DNA of 64,000 nucleotides. Origin: Marifrigoribacter sp047730175. Lineage in GTDB: Bacteria; Bacteroidota; Bacteroidia; Flavobacteriales; Flavobacteriaceae. Shown here in pieces: positions 55,400 to 63,718 of the stretch. The notes beneath the pieces were generated by a model, which had not been told where the DNA came from, made no database searches, and saw nothing but the letters and a program-made list of their open reading frames with translations. The stretch spans positions 1,488,001 through 1,552,000 of the forward strand of contig NZ_CP159833.1 of the NCBI RefSeq assembly GCF_047730175.1. The letters run 5' to 3'. A program made the position numbers and the translations under genes. Within the stretch, counting starts at the first letter, position 1. Every line of letters starts with the position of its first letter.

Positions 55400-55833
55400 C
55401 TACTAAAACTAAGTATCAAAAAATAATTGAGCGTCATGAGTTTTCAGAAGCACTCGAAATAAACAAAAGTAATATTGCCAAAAACCCTGAAATATACGCA
55501 CAAAGACAAGCTCTTGTGGAGCATCTTTTTGGCACTATGAAAAGATAATGGGGTTTTGACCATATCATGACAAAGAAAACCATAAAGAGAGCCTCTGCAG
55601 ATGTTGGCTTTATTTTCATAGCCTATAATCTGAAAAGAATTATGAATATCATTGGGTTAGAAAAATTAATAGAGATAATGGCTCGTTTTTCTATTGTTTT
55701 CACCCTCAAAAGAGCTACTTATAAGCTTCTAGAGCCAAAAATATCTTGGCTTACATATATTTCCCGTCAAACCCAAAATATTGCTATTATTACATTAAAT
55801 TTGATATACAAAAAATTAAATGTCGGTTTTTAG
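55398..55833 (+). mobile_element. IS1182-family transposase C-terminal remnant
   Basis: The conceptual frame reads 'AQRQALVEHLFGTMKR', a stop (TAA 55546-55548), then 'WGFDHIMTKKTIKRASADVG' and 'AYNLKRIMNIIG', the C-terminal end of an IS1182-type DDE transposase. The stop stands where relatives have Gln, consistent with a single C-to-T change. The N-terminus is missing and no inverted repeats are evident. It is fused directly to the IS3 fragment. Confidence 0.75.
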
Positions 55834-55852
55834 ACAAACTGCCGTTATATGC
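55834..55852 (+). repeat. attC-like repeat, right-end remnant (copy 6)
   Basis: Only the right side survives: ACAAACTGCC followed by GTTATATGC (55844-55852), whose exact inverse GCATATAAC opens copy 7. The left stem and hairpin are absent, replaced by the IS scar. Confidence 0.65.
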
Positions 55853-55868
55853 AAGCAAAAATAAGAAA

Positions 55869-56657
55869 ATGAATAGAATACATCATATAGAAAATGAGAT
55901 TTCAGAATTAAGAAATCAGTTACAGAATCATAAACTTTATGAAAATTTAAAGACCATAGATGACATTAGAGTTTTTATGGAGAATCACGTATTTGCTGTT
56001 TGGGACTTTATGTCACTTTTAAAATCCCTTCAAATAGAATTGACAAATGTTCAAATTCCTTGGATTCCATCTAAAAACCCAACTCTTTCTAGATTCATAA
56101 ATGAAATCGTACACGGAGAAGAAAGTGACATCAATGAATTAGGAGAACCTAAAAGTCATTTTGAAATGTATTTGGATGCAATGACTCAAGCCAATGGAAA
56201 AACAAACGAGATTAATAATTTCATAAAACTTATTGAATCTGGAAAATCAATTGAATATTCATTAAGCGAAATCAATATAGATAAAAGAGTAGCTGATTTT
56301 GTGAAATTTTCTTTTTCAATTATTGAAACTAGCAAAGCTCACCTTATAGCTTCTGCTTTCACATTTGGACGAGAAGATGTTATCCCAGATATGTTTATTG
56401 AAATTCTGAAATCTACTGATTCGGAAAATACAGCATACAACAAGTTGACATATTACCTTGAAAGACATATAGAATTAGATGGGGATGAGCACGGACCACT
56501 ATCTCTTAAGATGATTTCAGAACTATGCGGTAATGACGATCAAAAATGGAGTGATACGTTAACAGTCGCAAAACAATCATTGGTCAAGAGAATTGGCCTT
56601 TGGGATGCAATTAATGATATAATACAAAAACTAAAACCAGCATATAACATGGTGTAA
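55869..56657 (+). CDS. DUF3050 domain protein, heme-oxygenase-like fold (cassette gene)
   Basis: A 262-residue protein matching DUF3050. The signatures are 'FMENHVFAVWDFMSLLKSLQ' near residue 37, 'NEIVHGEESD' near 76 and a later 'LERHIELDGDEHGPLSL'. The conserved His/Glu residues suggest the heme-oxygenase-like helical fold with a metal centre, but no reaction is established. I chose ATG 55869, since the frame upstream belongs to the IS scar. Its last codons (AYNMV and stop) lie within repeat copy 7. It is the only gene between copies 6 and 7. Confidence 0.82.
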   Translation: MNRIHHIENEISELRNQLQNHKLYENLKTIDDIRVFMENHVFAVWDFMSLLKSLQIELTNVQIPWIPSKNPTLSRFINEIVHGEESDINELGEPKSHFEMYLDAMTQANGKTNEINNFIKLIESGKSIEYSLSEINIDKRVADFVKFSFSIIETSKAHLIASAFTFGREDVIPDMFIEILKSTDSENTAYNKLTYYLERHIELDGDEHGPLSLKMISELCGNDDQKWSDTLTVAKQSLVKRIGLWDAINDIIQKLKPAYNMV

Positions 56658-56696
56658 AAGGTATTAAAACGACCTTCTATACAGACCGTTGTGAGC
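56640..56696 (+). repeat. attC-like repeat, short 57-bp copy (copy 7)
   Basis: It opens with GCATATAAC (56640-56648) and closes with GTTGTGAGC (56688-56696). The inner stem is GTGTAAAAGG (56652-56661) with CCTTCTATAC (56673-56682), nine pairs including one G-T, plus one A-C mismatch in the same relative place as other copies. The large middle hairpin is absent. The opening is the inverse of the GTTATATGC of copy 6. Confidence 0.77.
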
Positions 56697-57008
56697 AATA
56701 CGAGAAAAACCGAGAGAGTGAAAGAAAGGTTTCTGAATTTAATGAAAAAATACTCGGACAACGAAAATTATAACTTAGAGTGTTGGAACGAAATTGATAA
56801 TAATTATTCATCAAAATATCGTCACTACCATAATCTTGAGCATTTAGAAAATATGTTTATAGAATTGGATAAAGTCAAATCCAAAGTTGAGAATTTAGAT
56901 ACATTATTATTTGCAATTTATTATCACGACATAATATATAAGGCAACCAAAATCAACAATGAACACCGAAGTGCTTTAACATTTACATCAGGAATATCTA
57001 CAGTTTGA
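56691..57008 (+). pseudogene. HD-domain phosphohydrolase-like gene, 3'-truncated
   Basis: A 105-residue frame starting with a GTG inside the closing box of repeat copy 7. 'KYRHYHNLEHLENMF' and 'LLFAIYYHDIIYKA' match the N-terminal half of predicted HD-superfamily metal-dependent phosphohydrolases, which are normally about 190-210 residues. After 'NEHRSA' the similarity I recognise ends and the frame stops 10 codons later. No further cassette boundary follows, so the 3' half has been lost. The next 90 bp hold nothing I can identify. Confidence 0.65.
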
Positions 57009-57099
57009 GCTTGAGTTAAAAGGTAAATAATAAAAAAGTAATTAAGTAAATTTTTTTCATAATGTCTTTAATTAGTGTGTGAAAGTATTAAACTAATAC

Positions 57100-57681
57100 T
57101 TAATTTAACCCCTCAACCTCAAACACTTCCCCAACATTTTGATTTAAAATACGATTTCCAATTCGATAACGCACCAATCGAAGGGTTGGAAACCCAACAG
57201 CTGCGGTCATTTTGCGTACCTGTCTAAATTTTCCTTCCCTAACTGTAATCGAAACCCAACTTTTGGGGCCATGTCGTTCATCTCTAACATGACGGTCTTC
57301 AATTGGGAGAAAAGTAGGTGCTTCAATTTTTGATGCTTTGCAAGGCTTGGTCCTATATTTTTGACCACTAAATCCTATTTCGACTCCTTCTTGTAATTGT
57401 TGTATCGCTTCCTCAGTAATAAGTCCACCAACTTGAACGTAGTATTCCTTTTCAAATTTAGCACTCAATACTTCATAACTTACTTTTCCGTCTGTAGTAA
57501 GAAACAATAATCCTTCAGAATCCCTATCCAATCTACCAATTGACATAGTTCCTTCAGGAAAATTGTATAATTCACCTAATAACTTGTTGCGCTTTTTCTT
57601 TTTTCCATTGACAATAAACTGACTTAAATAGCCGTGTGGTTTATGAAGTATAAAATGGCGATGTATTTTTTCTTGAGTCAA
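57100..57681 (-). CDS. Pseudouridine synthase, RluE-like
   Basis: A 193-residue RsuA-family enzyme converting a specific uridine to pseudouridine in rRNA. The catalytic Asp lies in 'IGRLDRDSEGLL' near residue 52. Other motifs are 'ILHKPHGYLSQF' at the N-terminus and 'REGKFRQVRKMTAAVGFPTL'. It has no S4 domain, as in RluE (23S U2457 in E. coli). It starts 1 bp after the antiporter gene's stop, so they are cotranscribed. Confidence 0.9.
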   Translation of the reverse strand: MTQEKIHRHFILHKPHGYLSQFIVNGKKKKRNKLLGELYNFPEGTMSIGRLDRDSEGLLFLTTDGKVSYEVLSAKFEKEYYVQVGGLITEEAIQQLQEGVEIGFSGQKYRTKPCKASKIEAPTFLPIEDRHVRDERHGPKSWVSITVREGKFRQVRKMTAAVGFPTLRLVRYRIGNRILNQNVGEVFEVEGLN

Positions 57682-57682
57682 A

Positions 57683-58927
57683 CTATTCTTCTTTCTTTAG
57701 CTTTTTCACCAACTTTCCTACGGTTAAACCTTGAACTATGATAGAGAAAACAACAATAACATAGGTGATCACCAAAAATAAATCACGATGCATTTCTTGA
57801 GTTAACCCTAAAGCTAATGCAATTGAAATACCTCCTCTTAGTCCTCCCCATGTCATGATAAGAGTGGTATTTGGAACAAAATTTAATTTCTTTTTGAAAA
57901 TATTTACAGGAATTAGTAAAGAGATATAACGGCAAATAAGCACTAATGGAATTGATATCACCCCAGCGATTATATAACTAGTTTCAAAAGTAAGCACTAG
58001 AAGTTCCATTCCTATTAATACAAATAGTATTGTATTTAATAGAATGTCGATTAACTCCCAAAATTTATCTACATAGCTTTCAGTAATTTTAGACATTGCA
58101 GAATTACGGACGGTATCTTTACCTACAATTAGACCTGTAGTTACCACTGCTAAAGGTGCGGATAAATGCAGTTTTTGAGCAATGACTGTACCTAACATAA
58201 CAGCAGCTAAAGTTATGATAACCTCTATGTCATAGTCATCTATAGATCGCATGAGTCGGTAGGTTACCCAACCTAAGATCGCTCCTAACACTATTCCACC
58301 AATAACTTCTTGCCCAAATAATTGTGCAACTTCAATTGCTGTAACATTATCACTTCCAAGTTTTGCAATTTGGTAAATAGTTAAAAAGACAACAACACCC
58401 ACACCATCGTTAAAAAGAGATTCTCCAACTATTTTTGTTTCTAGTTTTTTAGGAACCCCTGCTTGTTTTAGAATGCCTAAAACTGCAATAGGATCTGTTG
58501 GAGATATTAATGCACCAAATAATAAACAATAAATAAATGATACCTCTAGGCCTACAGTTGGTAATAGATAAAAAGTGACAATCCCAACTAAAAATGTTGA
58601 GGTTAACACACCTAAAGTTGAAAATAGAAACACAGGCCACCGTTGTACTTTTAATTGTTCAAAATTGGTGTGTAAGGCTCCTGCAAAGAGCAAGAAACTC
58701 AACATAACATCTAGTAAAACAGTTTCAAAATTTATCTGACTTATAATATATTTTTCAGCATTTAATAAGGTGGAATCAAAATAACTCAGTACAAATACAG
58801 CTAGAGTAAATAAAATAGTGATTAACATTAACCCTATGGTATTCGGAAGTTTTAATACACGAACATTTAAATATCCGAATAGTGCAGATAAAACGACAAG
58901 AACTGTAATAATAAAAAAGTAATCCAT
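57683..58927 (-). CDS. Sodium:proton antiporter (CPA1/NhaP-like)
   Basis: A 414-residue inner-membrane antiporter with about 12 helices. The conserved ion-site motif is 'FGALISPTDPIAVLGILK' near residue 140, followed by 'VGESLFNDGVGVVVFLTIY' and 'MTWGGLRGGISIALAL', hallmarks of CPA1 Na+/H+ exchangers. There is no cytoplasmic regulatory domain. It precedes the RluE-like gene with 1 bp spacing. The 274 bp upstream contain a short orphan frame and a hairpin. Confidence 0.92.
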   Translation of the reverse strand: MDYFFIITVLVVLSALFGYLNVRVLKLPNTIGLMLITILFTLAVFVLSYFDSTLLNAEKYIISQINFETVLLDVMLSFLLFAGALHTNFEQLKVQRWPVFLFSTLGVLTSTFLVGIVTFYLLPTVGLEVSFIYCLLFGALISPTDPIAVLGILKQAGVPKKLETKIVGESLFNDGVGVVVFLTIYQIAKLGSDNVTAIEVAQLFGQEVIGGIVLGAILGWVTYRLMRSIDDYDIEVIITLAAVMLGTVIAQKLHLSAPLAVVTTGLIVGKDTVRNSAMSKITESYVDKFWELIDILLNTILFVLIGMELLVLTFETSYIIAGVISIPLVLICRYISLLIPVNIFKKKLNFVPNTTLIMTWGGLRGGISIALALGLTQEMHRDLFLVITYVIVVFSIIVQGLTVGKLVKKLKKEE

Positions 58928-59028
58928 AAATTTTGTTTGAAAAAGGCTAAGATAAAGGATACTTATAAATTTGATTTACTTAGTTTTTTTATTTTATTAA
59001 ATTTACATTATAACTAACCAGCTTCATT

Positions 59029-59094
59029 ATGAGAATAGTACTATTTTTTTTCTTGTTTCAGAATTTTTTCAGTTTTAAAAAAATGAAGACTTGA
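59029..59094 (+). other. 22-codon orphan frame, signal-peptide-like
   Basis: The frame MRIVLFFFLFQNFFSFKKMKT is followed by a stop and lies directly before a terminator hairpin that overlaps its end. It could be a leader peptide or the remnant of a lost secreted protein. No regulatory target is evident. Confidence 0.2.
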
Positions 59095-59114
59095 ATTGCA
59101 ATGGAAGTCTTTTT
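59086..59114 (+). terminator. Terminator-like hairpin
   Basis: AAGACTT (59086-59092) pairs with AAGTCTT (59105-59111), followed by a T run, upstream of the arsenosugar cluster. Confidence 0.5.
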
Positions 59115-59201
59115 ACAGGAGTAATACAATAAACTTTGGTAAGCAAATTTTCTTTAAAGAGACTAATAGTTATATTTACCATCTAAGAAAAATATACGAT
59201 T

Positions 59202-59540
59202 ATGGCAGATAATACTTATTACGATCCAAAAGATCTTCGGAAATTTGGGAATATATCCGAATGGAGTGAAGAATTAGGAACCAAATTTTTCGATTACTAC
59301 GGAAAAGTATTTGAAGAAGGCGCATTAACTGCGCGAGAAAAATCCTTAATTGCACTTGCTGTTTCTCATGTAGTTAAATGTCCTTATTGTATCGATGCTT
59401 ATACCAAAGATGGTTTACAAAGAGGAGTTACTAAAGAAGAAATGATGGAGGCTGTCCATGTTGGAGCTGCTATCGAAAGTGGAGCAACCCTAGTTCATGG
59501 AGTGCAAATGATGAATAAATATAATAAATTAAGTATGTAA
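59202..59540 (+). CDS. Arsenosugar-associated peroxidase-like (carboxymuconolactone decarboxylase family) protein
   Basis: A 112-residue AhpD/CMD-fold protein. The redox CxxC motif is 'VKCPYCIDAYTKD' near residues 57-60, preceded by 'LTAREKSLIALAVSHV'. Members found beside ArsS are named arsenosugar biosynthesis-associated peroxidase-like proteins. The exact role is not known. It is the first gene of the arsenosugar cluster, 81 bp ahead of arsS. Confidence 0.87.
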   Translation: MADNTYYDPKDLRKFGNISEWSEELGTKFFDYYGKVFEEGALTAREKSLIALAVSHVVKCPYCIDAYTKDGLQRGVTKEEMMEAVHVGAAIESGATLVHGVQMMNKYNKLSM

Positions 59541-59621
59541 GATGGCATTAGCTATAACGACCATATATTTTACATCAAATTAATAGAAGGTGATTACTTT
59601 ATAAAGATTTATTTAAACTGA

Positions 59622-60677
59622 ATGGCAACGAAGTCCCTAAAAAAACAAAATAGCGAATTAGCAAATACAGAAAGACAACTTGAAATTCTTTCTAACGGTA
59701 TATTTGGAAACAATGAATTACCAAAGTTTGCAACAAAAATAAAAGAGTCAAATCAATTTCCATTACGTCCTAAAAAACTAGAAATTCTTCAACTTAACTT
59801 GGGGTATATGTGCAATCAAGTTTGTGAACATTGTCATGTAGATGCAGGTCCGGATCGTAAAGAAATAATGACCAAAGAGACCATGTTACAATGTCTTGAG
59901 GTGATTAAAAACACCCAAGCTACAACCTTAGATCTTACTGGAGGTGCTCCAGAGATGAATCCAAATTTTAGATGGTTTGTTGAAGAAGCCTGTAAAGCTG
60001 GAATTAAAGAGATTATTGTACGTTCTAATCTAACCATTATTCGTGCAAATAAAAAGTATTATGATTTACCTGAATTCTTTAAAAAACACAATATTCATGT
60101 GGTGAGTTCTATGCCGCATTGGACACGTGGAAAAACAGACAAGCAACGAGGAGATGGTGTTTTTGATAAATCTATAAAAGCATTACAAGATTTAAATGCT
60201 TTAGGGTATGGAATGCCAGAAAGTTCTTTAAAACTCGATTTGGTTTATAATCCGAGTGGTGCATTTTTACCAGGAGACCAAGTGAGTATGGAAAAAGACT
60301 TTAAAAAAGCACTATTAGAAGATTTTGATATTCAATTTCATAATTTATTTTCAATTACAAACCTGCCAATATCTCGTTTTTTAGATTATTTAATTGCTTC
60401 TGAAAACTATGAAGATTACATGTATCAATTAGTTGAAGCATATAATCCAGCTGCTGTAGAAAATGTAATGTGTACCAATACGATTTCAATAAGTTGGGAT
60501 GGCTGGCTGTTCGATTGCGATTTTAATCAGATGTTAGGGTTAAAAGTTGCAAGTAAAGTAAAACATATATCTAATTATAACGAAGAAGTATTAAATGACC
60601 GAGATATTATGATCTCACAACATTGTTATGGATGTACTGCTGGTGCAGGGAGTAGTTGTCAAGGATCTGTTGCTTAA
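59622..60677 (+). CDS. arsS: Arsenosugar biosynthesis radical SAM protein ArsS
   Basis: A 351-residue radical SAM enzyme. The [4Fe-4S] motif is C64-x3-C68-x2-C71 ('CNQVCEHCHVDAGP'), and the C-terminal cysteine-rich tail 'HCYGCTAGAGSSCQG' is typical of ArsS. In the proposed pathway ArsS transfers the 5'-deoxyadenosyl group to dimethylarsenite made by ArsM. Some homologues carry selenocysteine in the tail, while here all positions read as Cys or Ser. It is 10 bp upstream of a rhodanese gene. Confidence 0.93.
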   Translation: MATKSLKKQNSELANTERQLEILSNGIFGNNELPKFATKIKESNQFPLRPKKLEILQLNLGYMCNQVCEHCHVDAGPDRKEIMTKETMLQCLEVIKNTQATTLDLTGGAPEMNPNFRWFVEEACKAGIKEIIVRSNLTIIRANKKYYDLPEFFKKHNIHVVSSMPHWTRGKTDKQRGDGVFDKSIKALQDLNALGYGMPESSLKLDLVYNPSGAFLPGDQVSMEKDFKKALLEDFDIQFHNLFSITNLPISRFLDYLIASENYEDYMYQLVEAYNPAAVENVMCTNTISISWDGWLFDCDFNQMLGLKVASKVKHISNYNEEVLNDRDIMISQHCYGCTAGAGSSCQGSVA

Positions 60678-60687
60678 TCTTATCTAA

Positions 60688-61191
60688 ATGAAACCTTATA
60701 TTGTTTTAATAACTATTATTTTTAGCTTATTTGCTGTGAATGCACAAGTGTCTCTAGATGAATTATTAAAAACTAATAATATTAATCCTGTAGCATATAT
60801 TTCGATTGAAGAATTACGGAATATACAATTGAGTGATAGTATCCTTATTTTGGATAGTAGAGAAGCTTCAGAGTATAATGTAAGTCATATTGAATCAGCG
60901 AAATTTGTAGGATTTAACAAATTCTCTAAAAAATATTTTGATGCACAGGTTTCAGATAAAGACACACCAATCGTTGTATATTGTTCCGTAGGTATTCGTT
61001 CAGATAGAATTAGTAAGAAACTTCAAAAGATGGGGTATACGAATGTTAAGAATTTGTACGGAGGTATTTTTGAATGGAAAAATAAAGGGTTTCCAATACT
61101 CGATTCTACAAATAGAGAAACAGAAAACATCCATGTTTATTCAAAAATATGGAGTAAATGGTCGCTTAAAGGAGTGAAGGTATATGAATGA
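60688..61191 (+). CDS. Exported rhodanese-domain protein
   Basis: A 167-residue protein with a signal peptide (MKPYIVLITIIFSLFAVNAQ). One rhodanese domain follows, with the active-site loop 'VVYCSVGIRSDR' (Cys near residue 103) preceded by 'ILDSREASEYN'. It may carry out persulfide or thiol chemistry, and possibly arsenic or redox handling given the operon (inference). Its stop overlaps the next gene start by 8 bp. Confidence 0.88.
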   Translation: MKPYIVLITIIFSLFAVNAQVSLDELLKTNNINPVAYISIEELRNIQLSDSILILDSREASEYNVSHIESAKFVGFNKFSKKYFDAQVSDKDTPIVVYCSVGIRSDRISKKLQKMGYTNVKNLYGGIFEWKNKGFPILDSTNRETENIHVYSKIWSKWSLKGVKVYE

Positions 61192-61810
61192 TTGTTTGCT
61201 TATTATTTTTACAAGGAATCCAGAATTAGGAAAAGTTAAAACACGCCTAGCTAAGACTATTGGAGATACACCTGCTTTAGAAATTTATACGTTTTTATTG
61301 AAACATACTTTTAATATTACTACTCAATTAGCAGTTACAAAACAAGTACATTATTCGGTTAAAATTCGAGAAAATGATCTCTGGGATTCTAAGGTATATA
61401 TTAAAAAACAACAATTTGGAGATGATTTAGGTTTGCGGATGATGCATGCATTTCAGCAAGGTTTTAAGGAAGGGTTTAAAAAAATAATCATCATAGGAAG
61501 TGATATGTATGATCTTTCTCAAAGCGATATTGAAAATGCCTTTTCAGAATTAAAAAAGCATAACTTTGTTTTAGGGCCAGCCGAAGATGGAGGGTATTAT
61601 CTTTTAGGAATGAAACAATTAAAAACATCCATATTTCGGCATAAAAATTGGGGATCAGATTCAGTATTAAAAGATACTTTGGTTAATTTAAAAGATGAAT
61701 CTGTAAAATTGTTGCCCATACGAAATGATATCGATATTTATGATGATATTAAAGATGTTGAGGTATTTCAAGATTTTATAAATAATAGTGAGATAAAAAA
61801 ACAAGCATGA
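61184..61810 (+). CDS. TIGR04282-type arsenosugar biosynthesis glycosyltransferase
   Basis: A 208-residue GT-A-like nucleotidyl/glycosyl transferase. The motifs are 'IIFTRNPELGKVKTRLAKTI' at the N-terminus, 'IIIGSDMYDLSQ' and 'GPAEDGGYYLLGM', characteristic of the TIGR04282 family found in arsenosugar clusters. It likely adds the aglycone or sugar moiety late in the pathway (inference). It overlaps both neighbours, the rhodanese gene by 8 bp and the phosphorylase gene by 4 bp. Confidence 0.88.
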   Translation: MNDCLLIIFTRNPELGKVKTRLAKTIGDTPALEIYTFLLKHTFNITTQLAVTKQVHYSVKIRENDLWDSKVYIKKQQFGDDLGLRMMHAFQQGFKEGFKKIIIIGSDMYDLSQSDIENAFSELKKHNFVLGPAEDGGYYLLGMKQLKTSIFRHKNWGSDSVLKDTLVNLKDESVKLLPIRNDIDIYDDIKDVEVFQDFINNSEIKKQA

Positions 61811-62619
61811 TAAAATATATTCAAGAATCAGTTGATTATTTATTGAAAAGAGGATTTGAGTCACCCGAAATAGGTATTGTCTTAGGTACAGGATTAGGAT
61901 TATTAATAGATCACGTAACGATCGAAAGTGAAGTTAGCTATAATCATATTCCTAATTTTCCAACGGCAACTGTAGAGTTTCATAAAGGGAAATTAATTTA
62001 TGGAACACTTTCAGGAAAAAAAGTGGTGATCATGCAAGGACGTTTTCATTTGTATGAAGGCTATAGTCTAACAGATGTTACTTTTCCAATTCGTGTGATG
62101 CATCAATTAGGAATTAAAAAATTACTAGTAAGTAATGCTTCAGGAGCGATAAATACTTCTTATAAAAAGGGAGAAATTATGTTGATCGATGATCATATTA
62201 ACCTACAAGGAGGTTCTCCATTAGCATTTAAAGGGGTGGAAAAAATGGGCGAACGTTTTGTAGATATGAGTGCTCCATATAATGCTGAAATGAATGCAAA
62301 AATTGAACAGATTGCAACAGATAATAATATAAATATTCACAAAGGTGTGTATGCAAGTGTGGTTGGACCACAATTAGAAACACGTGCCGAATATCGATAT
62401 TTATCAATTATTGGAGCCGATGCTGTTGGAATGAGTACCGTACCTGAAATAATCGTTGCCAATCATCTAGATATTCCTGTTTCTGCGGTTTCAGTTATAA
62501 CTGATGAATGCGATCCAGATAATTTAGCGCCCGTCAATATAGAAGAAATAATTGCCATGGCAGGAAAAGCAGAGCCCGATATGATTACCATTTTTTCAGC
62601 ATTAATAAAAACGTTATAG
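61807..62619 (+). CDS. Purine-nucleoside phosphorylase
   Basis: A 270-residue family 2 nucleoside phosphorylase. The phosphate-site motif is 'GIVLGTGLGLL' and the base/ribose-binding motifs are 'VMQGRFHLYEGY', 'VSNASGAIN', 'GPQLETRAEYRYL' and 'GMSTVPE'. In the arsenosugar context it could remove adenine from the dimethylarsinoyl-deoxyadenosine intermediate. Otherwise it is a normal purine salvage enzyme. It overlaps the glycosyltransferase gene by 4 bp. Confidence 0.92.
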   Translation: MIKYIQESVDYLLKRGFESPEIGIVLGTGLGLLIDHVTIESEVSYNHIPNFPTATVEFHKGKLIYGTLSGKKVVIMQGRFHLYEGYSLTDVTFPIRVMHQLGIKKLLVSNASGAINTSYKKGEIMLIDDHINLQGGSPLAFKGVEKMGERFVDMSAPYNAEMNAKIEQIATDNNINIHKGVYASVVGPQLETRAEYRYLSIIGADAVGMSTVPEIIVANHLDIPVSAVSVITDECDPDNLAPVNIEEIIAMAGKAEPDMITIFSALIKTL

Positions 62620-62707
62620 TTAAGTGATAATTGTTATCCTCATAAAATTGTAAAGACCTTACTTTTAATGCGACAAAAATATTTTACAAAACACATAATT
62701 TGAATAC

Positions 62708-63676
62708 ATGAGTTATTTAGAAACGACACACGATATATATAAAGAAGCAGCCTTAACACCTGATGTGGGACTTTGTTGTACCACTAATCCTATTTGGGAA
62801 TTACCGGGTCTAAAAATTCCTAAAATTATGCAGGAAATGAATTATGGTTGTGGAAGTACTGTAAATTCTAGAGATCTCACCAATAATCCTAAAACCCTTT
62901 ATGTAGGAGTTGGTGGAGGAATGGAACTGTTGCAATTTGCCTACTTCTCAAGACAAAAAGGGAGTGTAATTGGTATTGATGTTGTTGATGAAATGCTGGA
63001 AGCTTCAAGGAAAAATTTTGAAGAAGCGGAGGCATTAAACCCTTGGTTTAAAAGTGAATTTGTAGATTTAAAAAAAGGAGATGCCCTACACCTTCCAGTG
63101 GAAGATAATAGTATTGATGTAGCGGCACAAAATTGTTTGTTCAATATATTTAAAGCTGAAGATTTAAAAAAAGCAATTGAAGAAATGTACCGTGTATTAA
63201 AACCTCATGGACGATTAGTGATGAGTGATCCTACTTGTGAACAGCCCATGAATGATGCATTAAGAGATGATGCGCGCCTAAGAGCTTTATGTTTAAGTGG
63301 TAGCTTACCTATTGCTGAATATGTAAAGGCTTTAACCGATGTTGGTTTTGGAACTATTGAAATTAGAGCTCGTAAACCGTATCGTATTTTAGACCCAAAA
63401 AATTACCCAACAGATGAATTAATTTATATTGAAAGTATAGAAATTGCTGCCATTAAAGATCCTATGCCTGAAGATGGTCCTTGTATTTTTACAGGAAAAG
63501 CAGCTATTTATTTTGGTGATGATGAATACCTTGATGATAAAAAAGGGCATATATTATTAAAAAATCAACCCATAGCTATTTGCGATAAAACTGCAGGTGA
63601 TATAGCTTCTTTAAACCGAGATGATATATTTATTAGTGAATCTACTTATCATTATGATGGTGGAGGTTGTTGCTAA
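62708..63676 (+). CDS. arsM: Arsenosugar biosynthesis arsenite methyltransferase ArsM
   Basis: A 322-residue SAM-dependent methyltransferase. The SAM-binding motif is 'VGVGGGMELLQF', then 'GIDVVDEMLEASRKN'. The arsenic-binding cysteine candidates are Cys23/Cys24 ('LCCTTNP') and Cys48 ('YGCGST'), plus a C-terminal GGGCC. It methylates arsenite to dimethylarsenical, the ArsS substrate. The C-terminal extension ('YFGDDEYLDDKKGHILLKNQ') is typical of the form found in arsenosugar operons. Confidence 0.92.
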   Translation: MSYLETTHDIYKEAALTPDVGLCCTTNPIWELPGLKIPKIMQEMNYGCGSTVNSRDLTNNPKTLYVGVGGGMELLQFAYFSRQKGSVIGIDVVDEMLEASRKNFEEAEALNPWFKSEFVDLKKGDALHLPVEDNSIDVAAQNCLFNIFKAEDLKKAIEEMYRVLKPHGRLVMSDPTCEQPMNDALRDDARLRALCLSGSLPIAEYVKALTDVGFGTIEIRARKPYRILDPKNYPTDELIYIESIEIAAIKDPMPEDGPCIFTGKAAIYFGDDEYLDDKKGHILLKNQPIAICDKTAGDIASLNRDDIFISESTYHYDGGGCC

Positions 63677-63718
63677 AAATTAAATTTAAGCCATCATTTT
63701 ACGACTTAATAACCTATA

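Noticed and set aside
55434..55619. Antisense 61-codon frame across the transposase remnant
   Set aside because: It is a shadow of the IS1182 reading frame on the other strand, which shows recognisable transposase motifs.
55746..55868. Upstream extension of the DUF3050 frame
   Set aside because: These codons belong to the IS1182 scar and repeat remnant. Family similarity begins after ATG 55869.
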